Shown here: in pieces, positions 1 to 8,679 of the stretch
Layout of the letters: the number at the start of each line of letters is the position of its first letter
How positions within the stretch are numbered: position 1 is the first letter of the stretch
Source: Pararge aegeria
Lineage: Eukaryota > Arthropoda > Insecta > Lepidoptera > Nymphalidae
Length of the DNA stretch: 64,000 bases
Assembly: GCF_905163445.1 (NCBI RefSeq)
Contig: NC_053187.1
Span: forward strand, 15,857,001-15,921,000
Reading direction: 5' to 3'
The notes under the pieces: generated by a model
Told to the model about the DNA's origin: nothing
The model's database searches: none
The model's input: the letters and a program-made list of their open reading frames with translations, nothing else
Translations under genes and position numbers: made by a program

Positions 1-899
1 ATAAAACATAAAATCTGTTTGGTACCTCAATTATATTACTATATACTATATTACCATGTTTATATTCACATTCATAGAGAACAATGTTTGTCTTAAAATA
101 TTAAATATTAATAAACCATATGTATAAATATTTAAAAAAAATCTATTGTAATAATAATAATATTCTTTATTTATAATAAATATAATAACACATAAAACCC
201 GCCAGTTATTTACTTTTTTTTTTGAATATTTTTTCTTAAAAAATATTAAAAAAAACCGGTATACGTTGCCGGTATTTACCTTCTCTGCATAAACCGTAAA
301 TAAAAAGTTCATGTTCAACTTTTTATTGGTTCAATTTATTTATTTCACGTGAAGCGGTATGTACAAACAGCGTTATTATAATAAAGAATATTATTATTAT
401 TACAATAATCTATATAGTTAATAACATAAAATATAAAATGAACAGTAAAAAGCATTAAAAGTTGGAGTTTTTAACTCTGTTACATAGGGAACGTGTAATT
501 TAATATACCTACTCAGTTCTTTTAAATTAGTAAGTCGTATCGATCGATCTATGATATCATATTTATTTGGTAACCATAATAAACTATATGAACAAAGCTG
601 GGAAAGTTCATTAGCTGTAGTTTACTCAGACAATTCGGCAGCACTTTGGCGCCCACTCTAGAGACCGAGAACTTCATATAAACAATGACAAATGAAACGC
701 CCGCGAACGATTTATGAACAATTCAGACGGAGATTTTCATTTCCTGCAAAAAATGTTATACAAGATCTGCACTTTCCTTGCTACTATGCAAAAGGGAACA
801 AATAATATCTATACCTACCTATTATTTTTAACATTTTTATTGCCACCCCTTAAACATGTTGTAGATACCTAATATTTATTTCTTGATATTTAGTTGTTT
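1..899. other. AT-rich noncoding stretch
   Basis: No gene or recognised repeat seen. Runs of A/T and short TAATAA-rich tracts dominate. The only open frame (46-318, minus) is low complexity (poly-K/Y/I/F) and has no recognisable domain. Confidence 0.6.
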
Positions 900-1148
900 G
901 ACCGCTGACTGGCGCAGTGGGCAGCGACCCTGCTTTCTGAGACCAAGGCCGTGGGTTCGATTCAACTGGAAAATATTTATGAGATAAACATGAATGTTTT
1001 TCAGTGTATGGGTGATTATCTGTATAAGTATTTACGTATCCATTGAAATATTCATCAGTCATCTTAGTACCCATAACACAAGCTACGCTTACTTTGGGGC
1101 TAGATGGCGATGTGTGTATTGTCGTAGTATATTTATTTATTTATTTAA
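900..1148 (+). mobile_element. SINE-A copy, near full length
   Basis: tRNA-like head with the A-box region (TGGCGCAGTGGGC) and B-box (GGTTCGATTC), then the body shared by 13 other copies here. It ends in the conserved block GCTACGCTTACTTTGGGG and a TTTATTTATT tail. A SINE is transcribed by RNA polymerase III and mobilised by a partner LINE. Compared with the other copies a few bases are missing after the B-box. The open frames inside it encode no protein. Confidence 0.85.
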
Positions 1149-1604
1149 AGTCGGGTTTTTGTATGAAATAGCTTTTTCACGCTTTTTGTCATTTAGTGGG
1201 AATGTTTGCAAATATGTAAGTTGTAACAGCCAAATCTCTCTCATTTTCTCTAAGCCGGGGCGCGGCCCGGCGCGTCGGTTGAGAAGTTCTATCGGCACTT
1301 AACCCTCAGCTCCTTTATTGTGACGAGCATAAATTGCTTATCATAATCGAATCGCAAACCGTGTGATACTTATTATTGTGTAATTCCGGTGGCTATCCGG
1401 GATCTTCATCATCAGGTCCACACGACTAAATGGTGCTTTTCGAAAGTATGCACGAGTTACTTTCAAAAATACTCAAATATCTACAGGTGTGCCTATAATA
1501 TTTGAAGACTTCTCGCGATTTCCAAAGAATCCCTCCTATAGATCTTGACCTGATGAAAATAGAATTTTCTAGATTTTTTAATAGAAATTTTAAATTCAAA
1601 GTTT
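1149..1604. other. noncoding stretch with a GC-rich patch
   Basis: No gene seen. A short GC-rich run at about 1255-1285 (GGGGCGCGGCCCGGCGCG) stands out from AT-rich surroundings. I do not recognise its source. Confidence 0.45.
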
Positions 1605-1611
1605 TAAATTA

Positions 1612-1745
1612 ATTTATATCAAGTATGCCTACTTTATTAGCACTTTTGAAACGTCAACTATGTATGTTTGTAGTGACTCTACCACCGGTTCGGAAAGCAG
1701 ATTCTACCGAGAAGAGCCGGCAAGAAACTCAGTAGTTGCTCTTTA
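1612..1745 (-). mobile_element. LINE-1 3'-end fragment
   Basis: Reverse-complement match to the 3' untranslated end of the LINE at 50119-51375, sharing the ACTCTACCACCGGTTCGG and GAAGAGCCGGCAAGAAACTC blocks. Strongly 5'-truncated, with no coding part left. Confidence 0.75.
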
Positions 1746-1778
1746 TACTAAATGATAAAGTTCCGAGGTAACAATATA

Positions 1779-2246
1779 GGGGGTGTTCATAAAATACGTG
1801 AGATTTTTAAGGGGGGGAGGTGGTCGAGTCAAATCTCATCTAATCTTACGTTGGAGAGAGGGGGGGTCTCGGCAAATATCACGCAATTTTTTTTCTGATT
1901 TAAACAAATAAAAAATTATACTATTTTGGTCCATTTAATCTAGATTGTACATGCTTAATAGTTAATTTTAAATGCAATCCTAATACGATAAAGATCATTC
2001 ACTAATTCGTTCATGATAAAATAATTTCATTCATACTTCGACGTTACACATCTACTGATCCATGTTTTTTTTCTTTTTACAATAACAATACAACGCGTTT
2101 ACGTAAGAAACCCACATTTTGAAAAATCTCACGTGAGATTGGGGGATGGGAGAGGGGGTTGAATAAAATCTCACGACATCTCACCAGGGGGTAAGGGAGG
2201 GACAGAAAATTAAAAAAAACACCTCACGTAATTTATGGACGCCCCC
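1779..2246. mobile_element. non-autonomous inverted-repeat element with TA flanks
   Basis: 468-bp element. The outer 24 bases of the two ends are inverted copies with 21 of 24 identical (GGGGGTGTTCATAAAATACG against GGGGGCGTCCATAAATTACG). Both ends are flanked by TA (1777-1778, 2247-2248). The subterminal parts repeat a CTCACGTGAGAT-type motif in both orientations, and the middle is AT-rich without an ORF. TA flanks suggest a Tc1/mariner-type non-autonomous element, but the superfamily is inference. Confidence 0.7.
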
Positions 2247-2283
2247 TAATAAGAAAATAACCTACCAACCATTGCATACATCT

Positions 2284-2378
2284 GAGACCAGAGAAAACTC
2301 AGAAATCATAAATTCTCAAATTGAATCGAACCCGGGTCCTGCCAGTTTAAACCACAACGCTCACCACTGCGGGAAGGT
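2284..2378 (-). mobile_element. SINE-C head fragment
   Basis: Reverse-orientation match to the head of SINE-C: GACCAGAGAAAACTCAGAAA, then AATCGAACCCGGGTCCTGCC, the inverted B-box region. Most of the body is missing. Confidence 0.6.
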
Positions 2379-2384
2379 CGACAA

Positions 2385-3329
2385 AAACTTACTGTTTAAT
2401 AGATGTGAAAGAGCTTAAAACAAAAGAAAAATGGCCGCCGCGTGATGAACGAGATGTGAAAGAGGTAAAAGAAAAAAAATTGGCCGTCTGTTATTCAAGT
2501 ACTTTCATATTTCATGATTGTCTCGCCTGACTTTGTTTATAAACACTTCACTCCGGCCCTCCAGTGGGGGGGAAGAGGGGAGACGTCGTCGCGCTGCCAA
2601 ATTGTCTGTTGTAACGCCTGTACCTACTTTTGATGTATCTGCCTATATTATGTTAGTCAAGATAATAAATTGCGCGATAAATTGTTATGGTGGACATTCT
2701 TTATCTTACCCAGTTTTCCAATACCTAACCAATTCAATTATTCATGATCCCAATAACTTAATTTTTTTTGTACTTATCTAGAACTAGGTATCATTAGTAA
2801 ACCGAGCGAGATCTTCTAACACAAGTTTTATACTTAACAGAAGGCCTTCTCTGCTATTGTAATAATATGTGGTAAAACAAATTTTTATTTACATTTCCTT
2901 TTTTAATTTTTAAAGCACCGTGCTTAATTCCAGTATACTGTTCAAAGGTTCTTTAAACCATTACAAGTTAGCTCTTGACTGCAATGTCATTTGATATTAT
3001 CAAATGAGATTATTGCCACAGTTTCCCAAATAAGCAAATAAATTTGTTTGTTCAGGCAACTTTGGCTTATAATGATGTTAGTGAAACTTGAAACAAAAAT
3101 ACTTCATTTAAAAAAAAATCATATTATTTATTAGAAGGCTACTCGACACACAAATACTCGAATTAAGTGTTCTAGGATTGGTTAAGTCCAAGCTCACAAA
3201 CATGGTCGGGATAGCAGTGGAGATAGATCGGGATAGAAGCGTAGCCTTGTCAATAGCGACTATGTTTTTTTCTTATAATGGCACAACCGTGGCAAGTCCA
3301 ACATCTTGAAGCCATTGTTATACTTTCAT
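2385..3329. other. noncoding stretch, apparently single copy
   Basis: No recognised repeat or domain. It contains a G-rich purine run near 2560-2585. The open frame at 2518-2781 (plus) has no recognisable motif. Confidence 0.45.
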
Positions 3330-3630
3330 CAATGGCGTGCATAGAGGGTATGCACAGGGTATGCAGATGATATAAAATCCCCTTAAGTATTTAGTTATTT
3401 ATTTAAACACTTTATTTGAACACCACAAATAGGAAAAAAAAACAATAGACACAACAAAAATAAACTTAAAAAGTAGGATACAAAGGGCGGCCTTATCGCT
3501 TAGTAGCGATCTCTTCCAGGCAACCTTAGGATTTAACCTTAGGATTTGTCGTATTTATAACTCGTACTGGAGGTTTTTTTATCATTTTATATCATCTGCA
3601 TACCCTGTGCATACCCTATGCACGCCACTG
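3330..3630. mobile_element. MITE-h long form, interrupted by a LINE tail
   Basis: Left end CAATGGCGTGCATAGAGG and right end CACGCCACTG are the inverted ends of the MITE-h family. Both arms contain the subterminal motif GATGATATAAAAT or its complement, as in the intact copy at 42570-42762. A LINE-G tail sits between the arms and part of the left centre is lost. The outer flanks show no clear 8-bp duplication. Confidence 0.75.
3400..3540 (-). mobile_element. LINE-G 3' tail nested in a MITE
   Basis: Reverse-orientation non-LTR tail. It has ACTTTATTTGAACACCACAA (inverse of a polyadenylation-type end), then GGCGGCCTTATCGCTTAGTA and CGATCTCTTCCAGGCAACC. An imperfect CCTTAAGTATTT / CCTTAGGATTT pair brackets it and may be the target duplication. 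Only the terminal ~130 bp of the LINE is present. Confidence 0.7.
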
Positions 3631-3679
3631 TATATAAAAACAGTCAGTTATATAAAAACATCCCTATTACGTTCTTTAC

Positions 3680-3800
3680 GGTATCGTAACGGAACGCTAA
3701 ATCGCTGAGCGGTGCGTCTTTGTTTCGTAGGGTGATAACTAGCCACGGCCTCCAACCAGACCAGATTCGAGAAATCATATATTTCCAAATTAACCCCGCT
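3680..3800 (-). mobile_element. SINE-C fragment
   Basis: Matches SINE-C in reverse: CGGAACGCTAAATCGCTGAG, the GGTGATAACTAGCCACGGCC core and the ACCAGACCAGA block. Both termini are lost. Confidence 0.7.
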
Positions 3801-3887
3801 AAGTTCACCAATCCCAAAGGGAGGGCGCCAAACAATCCATGAGAGTGAAGCGTTAAGTCGGTACCTCTCAAACGAGTAATTGTTGTC

Positions 3888-4307
3888 ATTTTAAGACGTT
3901 GTCATAGTAATCCGTGATCCTATTTGAACTAAAATATGAGGTAGCGGTTGTCTCTGTGTAGGTATATAATAAAAACTTAGTACAGTTATTTCTCTTAAAG
4001 TGTCGATCTCAGGAAAAAGTTATGAAAAGAAATATCTTTCCCATTTTACTATTTAATTACCCCGATTACAGTAAATGCTTTATTTATTTATTAATTGATG
4101 TAATTTTAAGACGTTGTCATAGTTATCCGTGATCCTATTTGAACTAAAATATGTGGTAACGGTTGTCTCTGTGTAGGTATATAATAAAAACTTAGTACAG
4201 TTATTTCTCTTAAAGTATCGATCTCAGGAAAAAGTTATGAAAAGAAATATCTTTCCCATTTTACTATGTAATTACCCCGATTACAGTAAATGCTTTATTT
4301 ATTTATT
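3888..4307. repeat. two-copy tandem duplication, 215-bp period
   Basis: Copy 1 is 3888-4092 and copy 2 is 4103-4307, separated by a 10-bp joint. I count about five substitutions over roughly 205 bp, so the duplication is fairly recent. Each copy ends in a TTTATTTATT run, which suggests that A/T tract as the crossover site. No ORF or transposon end is recognised inside. Confidence 0.85.
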
Positions 4308-4469
4308 CATACGCTTCTCCAGGGAAACAAACAGTACTTTGTACCGCCAAACTGTATACTGTATACGTTGTTTTGTTGTACTTACTTTTCTTTTTTTATA
4401 TACTTTTTGTTGTGTGCAATAAAAGTATATTAATTCATCCATTTATACTTTTATAAGGCCATTAACTTG

Positions 4470-4612
4470 AAGCGTAAGTTACACATACGCCTCGAGTGGA
4501 TGAAATCGGGGCGGCAACTTGTAGGACATGTTCCTTGCAAAGTTTTACTCTGTTTATAGGCGATGGTTTTCCATTTAACATCAGATGGGCAATCTGCTTG
4601 GTTTAAAGAAGT
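4470..4612 (+). repeat. repeat J, 3' part
   Basis: Shares GGACATGTTCCTTGCAAAG, CTGTTTATAGGCGATGGTTT and CATCAGATGGGCAATCTGC with copies at 23640, 40070 and 59405-60225. Unclassified interspersed repeat without an ORF. Confidence 0.6.
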
Positions 4613-5111
4613 AAAACTTCTGTAGGGAGTAACTCAGATTGTTTTTCTGACGGAAGTAACGCTTCGTCAGAGTGTGATTTGTATCGGTCGTAGGTATATG
4701 TCATATACTCCACGCTTCTTGACTTATACGCCAGATAGTGCCGCCAATTCAAACGGATCAATTGTGAATAGCAAAAAAAATATATTAATTTTGTAATAAA
4801 TAAATTTTTAATAAATTTTGTGACGATTGCATCTTTCTATAATATTCAATGACAAGGTTATATTGCCATGTGCTGATCTAACCTTCAATTTTCTACTCCC
4901 AATTATTCTATGTAATAAATGAAAATATTTATAAAATCTGAAAGTGAGTTTAATGAATTTTCAATAGAATATAAAATGAAATAGTGAATATTAATTGAAA
5001 TGGCGGAGTCCCAGGAAAATTTTACTCTTTGATAAGTAATAATAAAGGTTTCACTTCAATCGCGCGTAAAGGTTACACGCACACACTTTTTTTTAATAGG
5101 TATATATAGAT
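4613..5111. other. noncoding stretch
   Basis: AT-rich, with no gene or repeat recognised by eye. Confidence 0.4.
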
Positions 5112-5335
5112 AAGTTCTAGACTGCAATCACACTTGATGGTAAGTGCGTGGCAAAGTTGCCTAGAAGATGACTATTCGCTCTCGATTTGAAGGTTGATTC
5201 AAGGACCCAGATTGTAGGTATCGGGGAAGACGGACGATGGGAAGGCGTTCCAGGCCTTTGCGGTGGCGGTATTTCAACAACTCCGTGTTGATTGGTCCAG
5301 AAATAATATATCCACTCGGGGACATACTTCAACGT
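5112..5335 (-). repeat. diverged SINE-C-like repeat
   Basis: Begins with GACTGCAATCACACTTGATG, resembling the inverted SINE-C 3' end, and continues into a GC-richer block (GAAGACGGACGATGGGAAGG) not seen in the other SINE-C copies. It may be a composite or a related family. The minus-strand frame across it is not a protein. Confidence 0.45.
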
Positions 5336-5418
5336 TCAAGGAAAGCATCGTGATGAAACCTGTATGAATGTGTGTTCTCCATAATGTTCTCGAAGACGTG
5401 TGGAGTCTCCCAATCATA
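5336..5418 (+). mobile_element. SINE-B middle fragment
   Basis: Contains GGAAAGCATCGTGATGAAAC and TTCTCCATAATGTTCTCGAA, the SINE-B mid-body. Neither the tRNA head nor the 3' end is present. Confidence 0.6.
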
Positions 5419-5426
5419 TAACAGAC

Positions 5427-6025
5427 ATAAATTTAAAGATTTTAAAGTAATGACAGTGTATAGTCATAGTCAGTGTCAGTACATATTTGAAAATTTAATG
5501 TACGTTCATAAAAACAATTCTAAATTTAAGAAAAAATGTGACTACAATAATTTAAACATTCGAAGTAAGAATAAACTTACAGTGCAATATACTATGTTAC
5601 ATAAAATTCATAATTTGTTTAAAGGAAATTGCATACAATTCTACAATAAACTACCAATTGACATCTTGGATGTCTCTTAAAAAGTTCAAAGTTTGTATTA
5701 AACGTAAGCTTATAGAAAAGTCCTATTATAGTATAAAGGACTACGTAATCGATTAAAAAGCTTGGGTGTGAATTATTGCTCTAACCAGGTTGCTCTTCTA
5801 ATAATTTTAAATGACATTGTGAGATGGTGATAACAAAAAAAAAACACCCGGCTAAGTTAGTTGTGGGCTTCTTCTTAGACCAGGACGCGTTTGGAACCCT
5901 CGTAGCTTTAATTTTAAGTTTACGAATGTGGTTATCGCCATCATCTCACTACCGTGTAATTCTTATGTACTCATCAAAAGTGCCACCTATACGATAAAGA
6001 TATTTTTGACTTTGACTTTGACTTT
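5427..6025 (+). pseudogene. LINE-2 3' end: C-terminus of a Jockey/CR1-like reverse transcriptase ORF plus 3' UTR
   Basis: The frame from about 5427 to 5680 reads FKVMTVYS, then NIRSKNKLTVQ and IQFYNKLP, and after a small frameshift at about 5678 continues as KFKVCIKRKLIEKSYYSIKD. This resembles the region after the reverse transcriptase in Jockey/CR1-group LINEs of insects (family recognition by eye). A 3' UTR follows with GGGCTTCTTCTTAGACCAGG and a TTTGAC-repeat tail at 6005-6025. The RT core is absent because of 5' truncation. The same UTR appears at 11830, 30007 and 44963-45600. Not functional. Confidence 0.75.
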
Positions 6026-6125
6026 ACACCGGGCCAGAACTTTAGGCTTTGGCCTAAACCCTTCTTATTCTGCGAGGAGATCCATGCCCTGTAGTGGACC
6101 GGGAATGGGTTGAAAATAATGATCA
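6026..6125 (+). mobile_element. SINE-B 3' fragment
   Basis: ACCGGGCCAGAACT, then GCCTAAACCCTTCTTATT and CATGCCCTGTAGTGGACCGG, the terminal third of SINE-B. It starts directly at the tail of the preceding LINE-2. Confidence 0.65.
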
Positions 6126-6359
6126 GATATATGGACAGTGTAAGTAGATCAATCTCTATTGTAATTTAAACAAACTACGAAAAACAAATGTAAGGCCAAC
6201 CGTCACGTGTGAAACAGAGACTAATGAGTGGAAGATTTATGTAATAGGCCTCGAATCGTCACTTGTGCATAATGCATTGATAACGACGCATTGTTTAACA
6301 CCTTTATTACCAACGCCATAAAGCGTATACTTCAAGCTAATCCTAAAGGTGAGCACACA

Positions 6360-6425
6360 TACTGTAGTAGAGGTTTTTGTGACAGAGCCGTCGTCCGGCA
6401 AAATACTGCCGCTATACTTTTGCAA
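6360..6425 (+). repeat. repeat J, 5' fragment
   Basis: TGTAGTAGAGGTTTTTGTGA and CAGAGCCGTCGTCCGG match the start of repeat J at 19687 and 59405. Overlapping frames on both strands have no protein features. Confidence 0.5.
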
Positions 6426-6825
6426 TTTGCTATTGAAAGAAAACCTAATATTCATATCTTACAACGTCTAATCGTTTAAGTATCTCTAATTAAAACATAG
6501 CACCTTATCGCACAATTTTTATTAACTACAAAGAGATAACTTCTGCAATCTGCCCTTGACACTTCTGTCTATACTCTTCTGTACCTCAATTTTTCCCGCC
6601 ATTTCATATAACCTTCTTTTTTGATCTGGGTTCCTGACATTTTGAATTCCAACTCCAACTTATACCGAGCACTGATTATGCATAATTTTGACTAGTCTGA
6701 AACTCTAAACGAAGATATCATTATATCTTTAACCATGTGTACATTGAAAGACAGATTTGCTGACAATTGTGTCACGTGAACACGACTAATATTGAATCAA
6801 GTATACAACATACAATGTCTGTGTG
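6426..6825. other. noncoding stretch
   Basis: No repeat or coding signal recognised. Confidence 0.4.
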
Positions 6826-6969
6826 CAGTGGCGTGCAGTTTATACATGCGCAAAAGCAGTGCATACCCAATTTATTTTACATAAGTCGTATTAGAGGGGA
6901 GTTTTGGCCGTTTCATGCAATTTTCCTACTGCATGCATACCCTGGTAAGAAACCCAGTGCACGCCACTG
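6826..6969. mobile_element. MITE-h with perfect 8-bp target duplication
   Basis: 144 bp bounded by CAGTGGCGTGCA and its complement, and flanked by TCTGTGTG on both sides (6818-6825 and 6970-6977). An 8-bp duplication with CAGTG-type ends indicates hAT-type transposition. It is too short to encode a transposase, so it must have depended on a partner element. Confidence 0.9.
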
Positions 6970-6977
6970 TCTGTGTG

Positions 6978-7620
6978 TAACACCAGACAGAAAGGGTGTA
7001 CAGCTCAGCATTTGCCATGCATTGTAGCTAAGTACACGCATGCCGCTGATTTTCAGCTGAGACCCGAGTGACGATACGGCAAACTGAATATATAAATAAA
7101 AATAATGAAATAAATAAATAAAGTGATTTAGCGGTTGACAATAATTACTTTACCTCTAATGTTCTTAGCGCAATGAGTTGCAACGCAACACGTCTAAATG
7201 TGCGATCAGCTTTAACGTGCAGGCGAAGTAGGTCATACCGCAACAGCTGATGGTCAACGGCCGCGAGGCTACGGGGTCGACGACCCCACCCTTCGTGAAT
7301 GAGAGGCAGTCGCTCCCTCCCTGTCTAATCACTGTTGTGAATACATGTGCCAATAACGCGAGCACCTGTGTGATGTCACAGAATAGATGCGGTGGTGTGG
7401 ACCGGATGTCGCTGTGTGTGTGCATATACAGTGTATACATATAGCTCGGTTATGTATACGGAAGGGAGCGGGGCTGCGTCATACTATTCACGCTCACTTT
7501 CGTTTAGCTTTGACTTTGAAGAGATTTAGGTTCGAATCACATTTGTTAGCATCGATTCGTATTAAATTAGGTGGTTACTCCATCAGTCCAGTGTACATAT
7601 TCGGCGATGGATGGTTATTG
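6978..7620. other. noncoding stretch with a GC-rich, CpG-rich core
   Basis: Bases about 7140-7500 are clearly richer in G+C and CpG than the surroundings and match no other part of the window. Frames exist on both strands (7165-7440 minus, 7250-7444 plus, 7387-7650 plus), as expected in GC-rich DNA, but none shows a recognisable domain. Confidence 0.4.
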
Positions 7621-7624
7621 TTGC

Positions 7625-7747
7625 TTTTTCGGAAGGACACTTGCCGATAACCACCTAAGGGGTTGCTACGGCGTCACCGGGGGAGTGGGGCGAGCGCGAA
7701 AGCTCGCCATGAGAAGAGCCCCAGGGCTCGACGACATCGGGGGGAGG
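7625..7747 (+). repeat. repeat H, GC-rich two-copy family
   Basis: Shares GGACACTTGCCGATAACC, GGGGTTGCTAC and AAGAGCC...GCTCGACG with 53824-53943. GC-rich, about 120 bp. It may be the 5' region of a LINE, but that is a guess. Confidence 0.6.
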
Positions 7748-7797
7748 ATGGTTATTGTGTCAAACCAAAATTGTTAGGTCAACACCATCATTTTGTC

Positions 7798-7918
7798 ATA
7801 GGCCGTGGCTAGTTACCACCCTACCGACAAAGACGTGCCACTAAGCGATTAGCGGGTATCGGTTTAATTTATTAAACTCCCTAACATGTAAGCCCGTTCT
7901 ATCCTTAGACTACAGTCT
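7798..7918 (+). mobile_element. SINE-C fragment
   Basis: GGCCGTGGCTAGTTACCACC, CCGACAAAGACGTGCCACTA, then TCCTTAGACTACAG. This is the middle and 3' half of SINE-C with the tRNA head missing. Confidence 0.7.
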
Positions 7919-7920
7919 AG

Positions 7921-8035
7921 CAGTGGCGTGCACTTCATACAAGTACAAAAGCACTGTCTACCCTAAAAAATTTGTATGTCTCATAAAGGAGAAGAATTTT
8001 TCATTTTCATGCCATCTTGTCTCTTCTACAGCATC
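7921..8035. mobile_element. MITE-h, right end lost
   Basis: Left end CAGTGGCGTGCACTTCATAC is intact. The internal blocks align with 10527 and 24943, but the CACGCCACTG end is absent. The element runs into repeat D. Confidence 0.7.
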
Positions 8036-8039
8036 ATTA

Positions 8040-8283
8040 CCAGCACGGCTAGCTTGGACAGGAGACATTAGATCTCCGGGGAAAAGATATATATTTATCT
8101 TTTCCCACAGCTTATCATCCATCAGAGCACTTGCGCACAATTGGAAATAATATCCAAATAATATATGTGTAATAATAAACCGGGGTAAACTTCTCCTATT
8201 CCATGTTTCCGTGCTTTAGCAGGTGGACACGTTATCGGGGAATATAATTTTTATCTCCTGCCAGTGTTAGCCCTGCAGCAGGT
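8040..8283 (+). repeat. repeat D copy 1
   Basis: Unclassified family of about 245 bp, aligned with 41888-42135: CAGCACGGCTAGC, ATCTCCGGGGAAAAGATA, GCTTTAGCAGGTGGACACGT, TAGCCCTGCA. It contains short self-complementary segments (GGGGAAAAGATA against TATCTTTTCCC). No ORF. Confidence 0.65.
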
Positions 8284-8320
8284 GAGATTGCAGTCAAGGA
8301 CTTACTTGAAGTGGAATTAA
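8284..8320 (+). mobile_element. SINE-C 3'-terminal fragment
   Basis: GGTGAGATTGCAGTCAAGGA is the terminal block of SINE-C, as at 37160 and 58310. Confidence 0.5.
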
Positions 8321-8417
8321 AAAAATTCAACCCATTGCCCACTACAAAGCACGTGTCTCCTCTCGGTGGGGAATCAAGCCATTGCAAGACACGTGTCTCG
8401 TCTGAAAATTATTAACA

Positions 8418-8505
8418 GGGTAAACACATCAATAGCCTATTACAGCCCACTGCTGGGTTAAAGGCCTCTCCCAATGGGAACTTTTTGCCATACTCACCAC
8501 ACTGG
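8418..8505. repeat. single-copy trace of a lepidopteran interspersed repeat
   Basis: ATAGCCTATTACAGCCCACTG, GCTGGGTTAAAGGCCTCTCC and CACACTGGGACAG resemble a motif common in moth and butterfly LINE 3' regions. That assignment is from general knowledge and cannot be tested inside this window. Confidence 0.4.
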
Positions 8506-8549
8506 GACAGTAAAACAGACGGTTTGGTCATCGCAAAAGATGGTAGTAA

Positions 8550-8679
8550 ATAATAAATAAATAAATAAATATACTACGACAATACACACATCGCCATCTA
8601 GCCCCAAAGTAAGCATAGCTTGTGTTATGGGTACTAAGATGACTGATAAATATTTTTATAAATAACATACATAAATACA
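8550..8679 (-). mobile_element. SINE-A, 5'-truncated
   Basis: TATACTACGACAATACACAC, CCCCAAAGTAAGC and TGTGTTATGGGTACTAAGAT are the inverted SINE-A 3' half. The tRNA head is absent. Confidence 0.8.

Noticed and set aside
994..1302. Recurring peptide ending in THNTSYAYFGARWRCVYCRS, seen in many frames across the window
   Set aside because: It is the translation of the SINE-A 3' block in one frame. The same DNA occurs in at least 14 copies on both strands with frameshifts, so it is not a conserved small protein.
3888..4307. Pair of LTRs
   Set aside because: The copies are almost adjacent (10-bp joint) with no internal retroelement, no TG...CA ends and no primer-binding site recognised.
7165..7444. 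Overlapping ORFs on both strands in the GC-rich island
   Set aside because: GC-rich DNA lacks stops by composition. No domain, and the opposite-strand frames are equally long.
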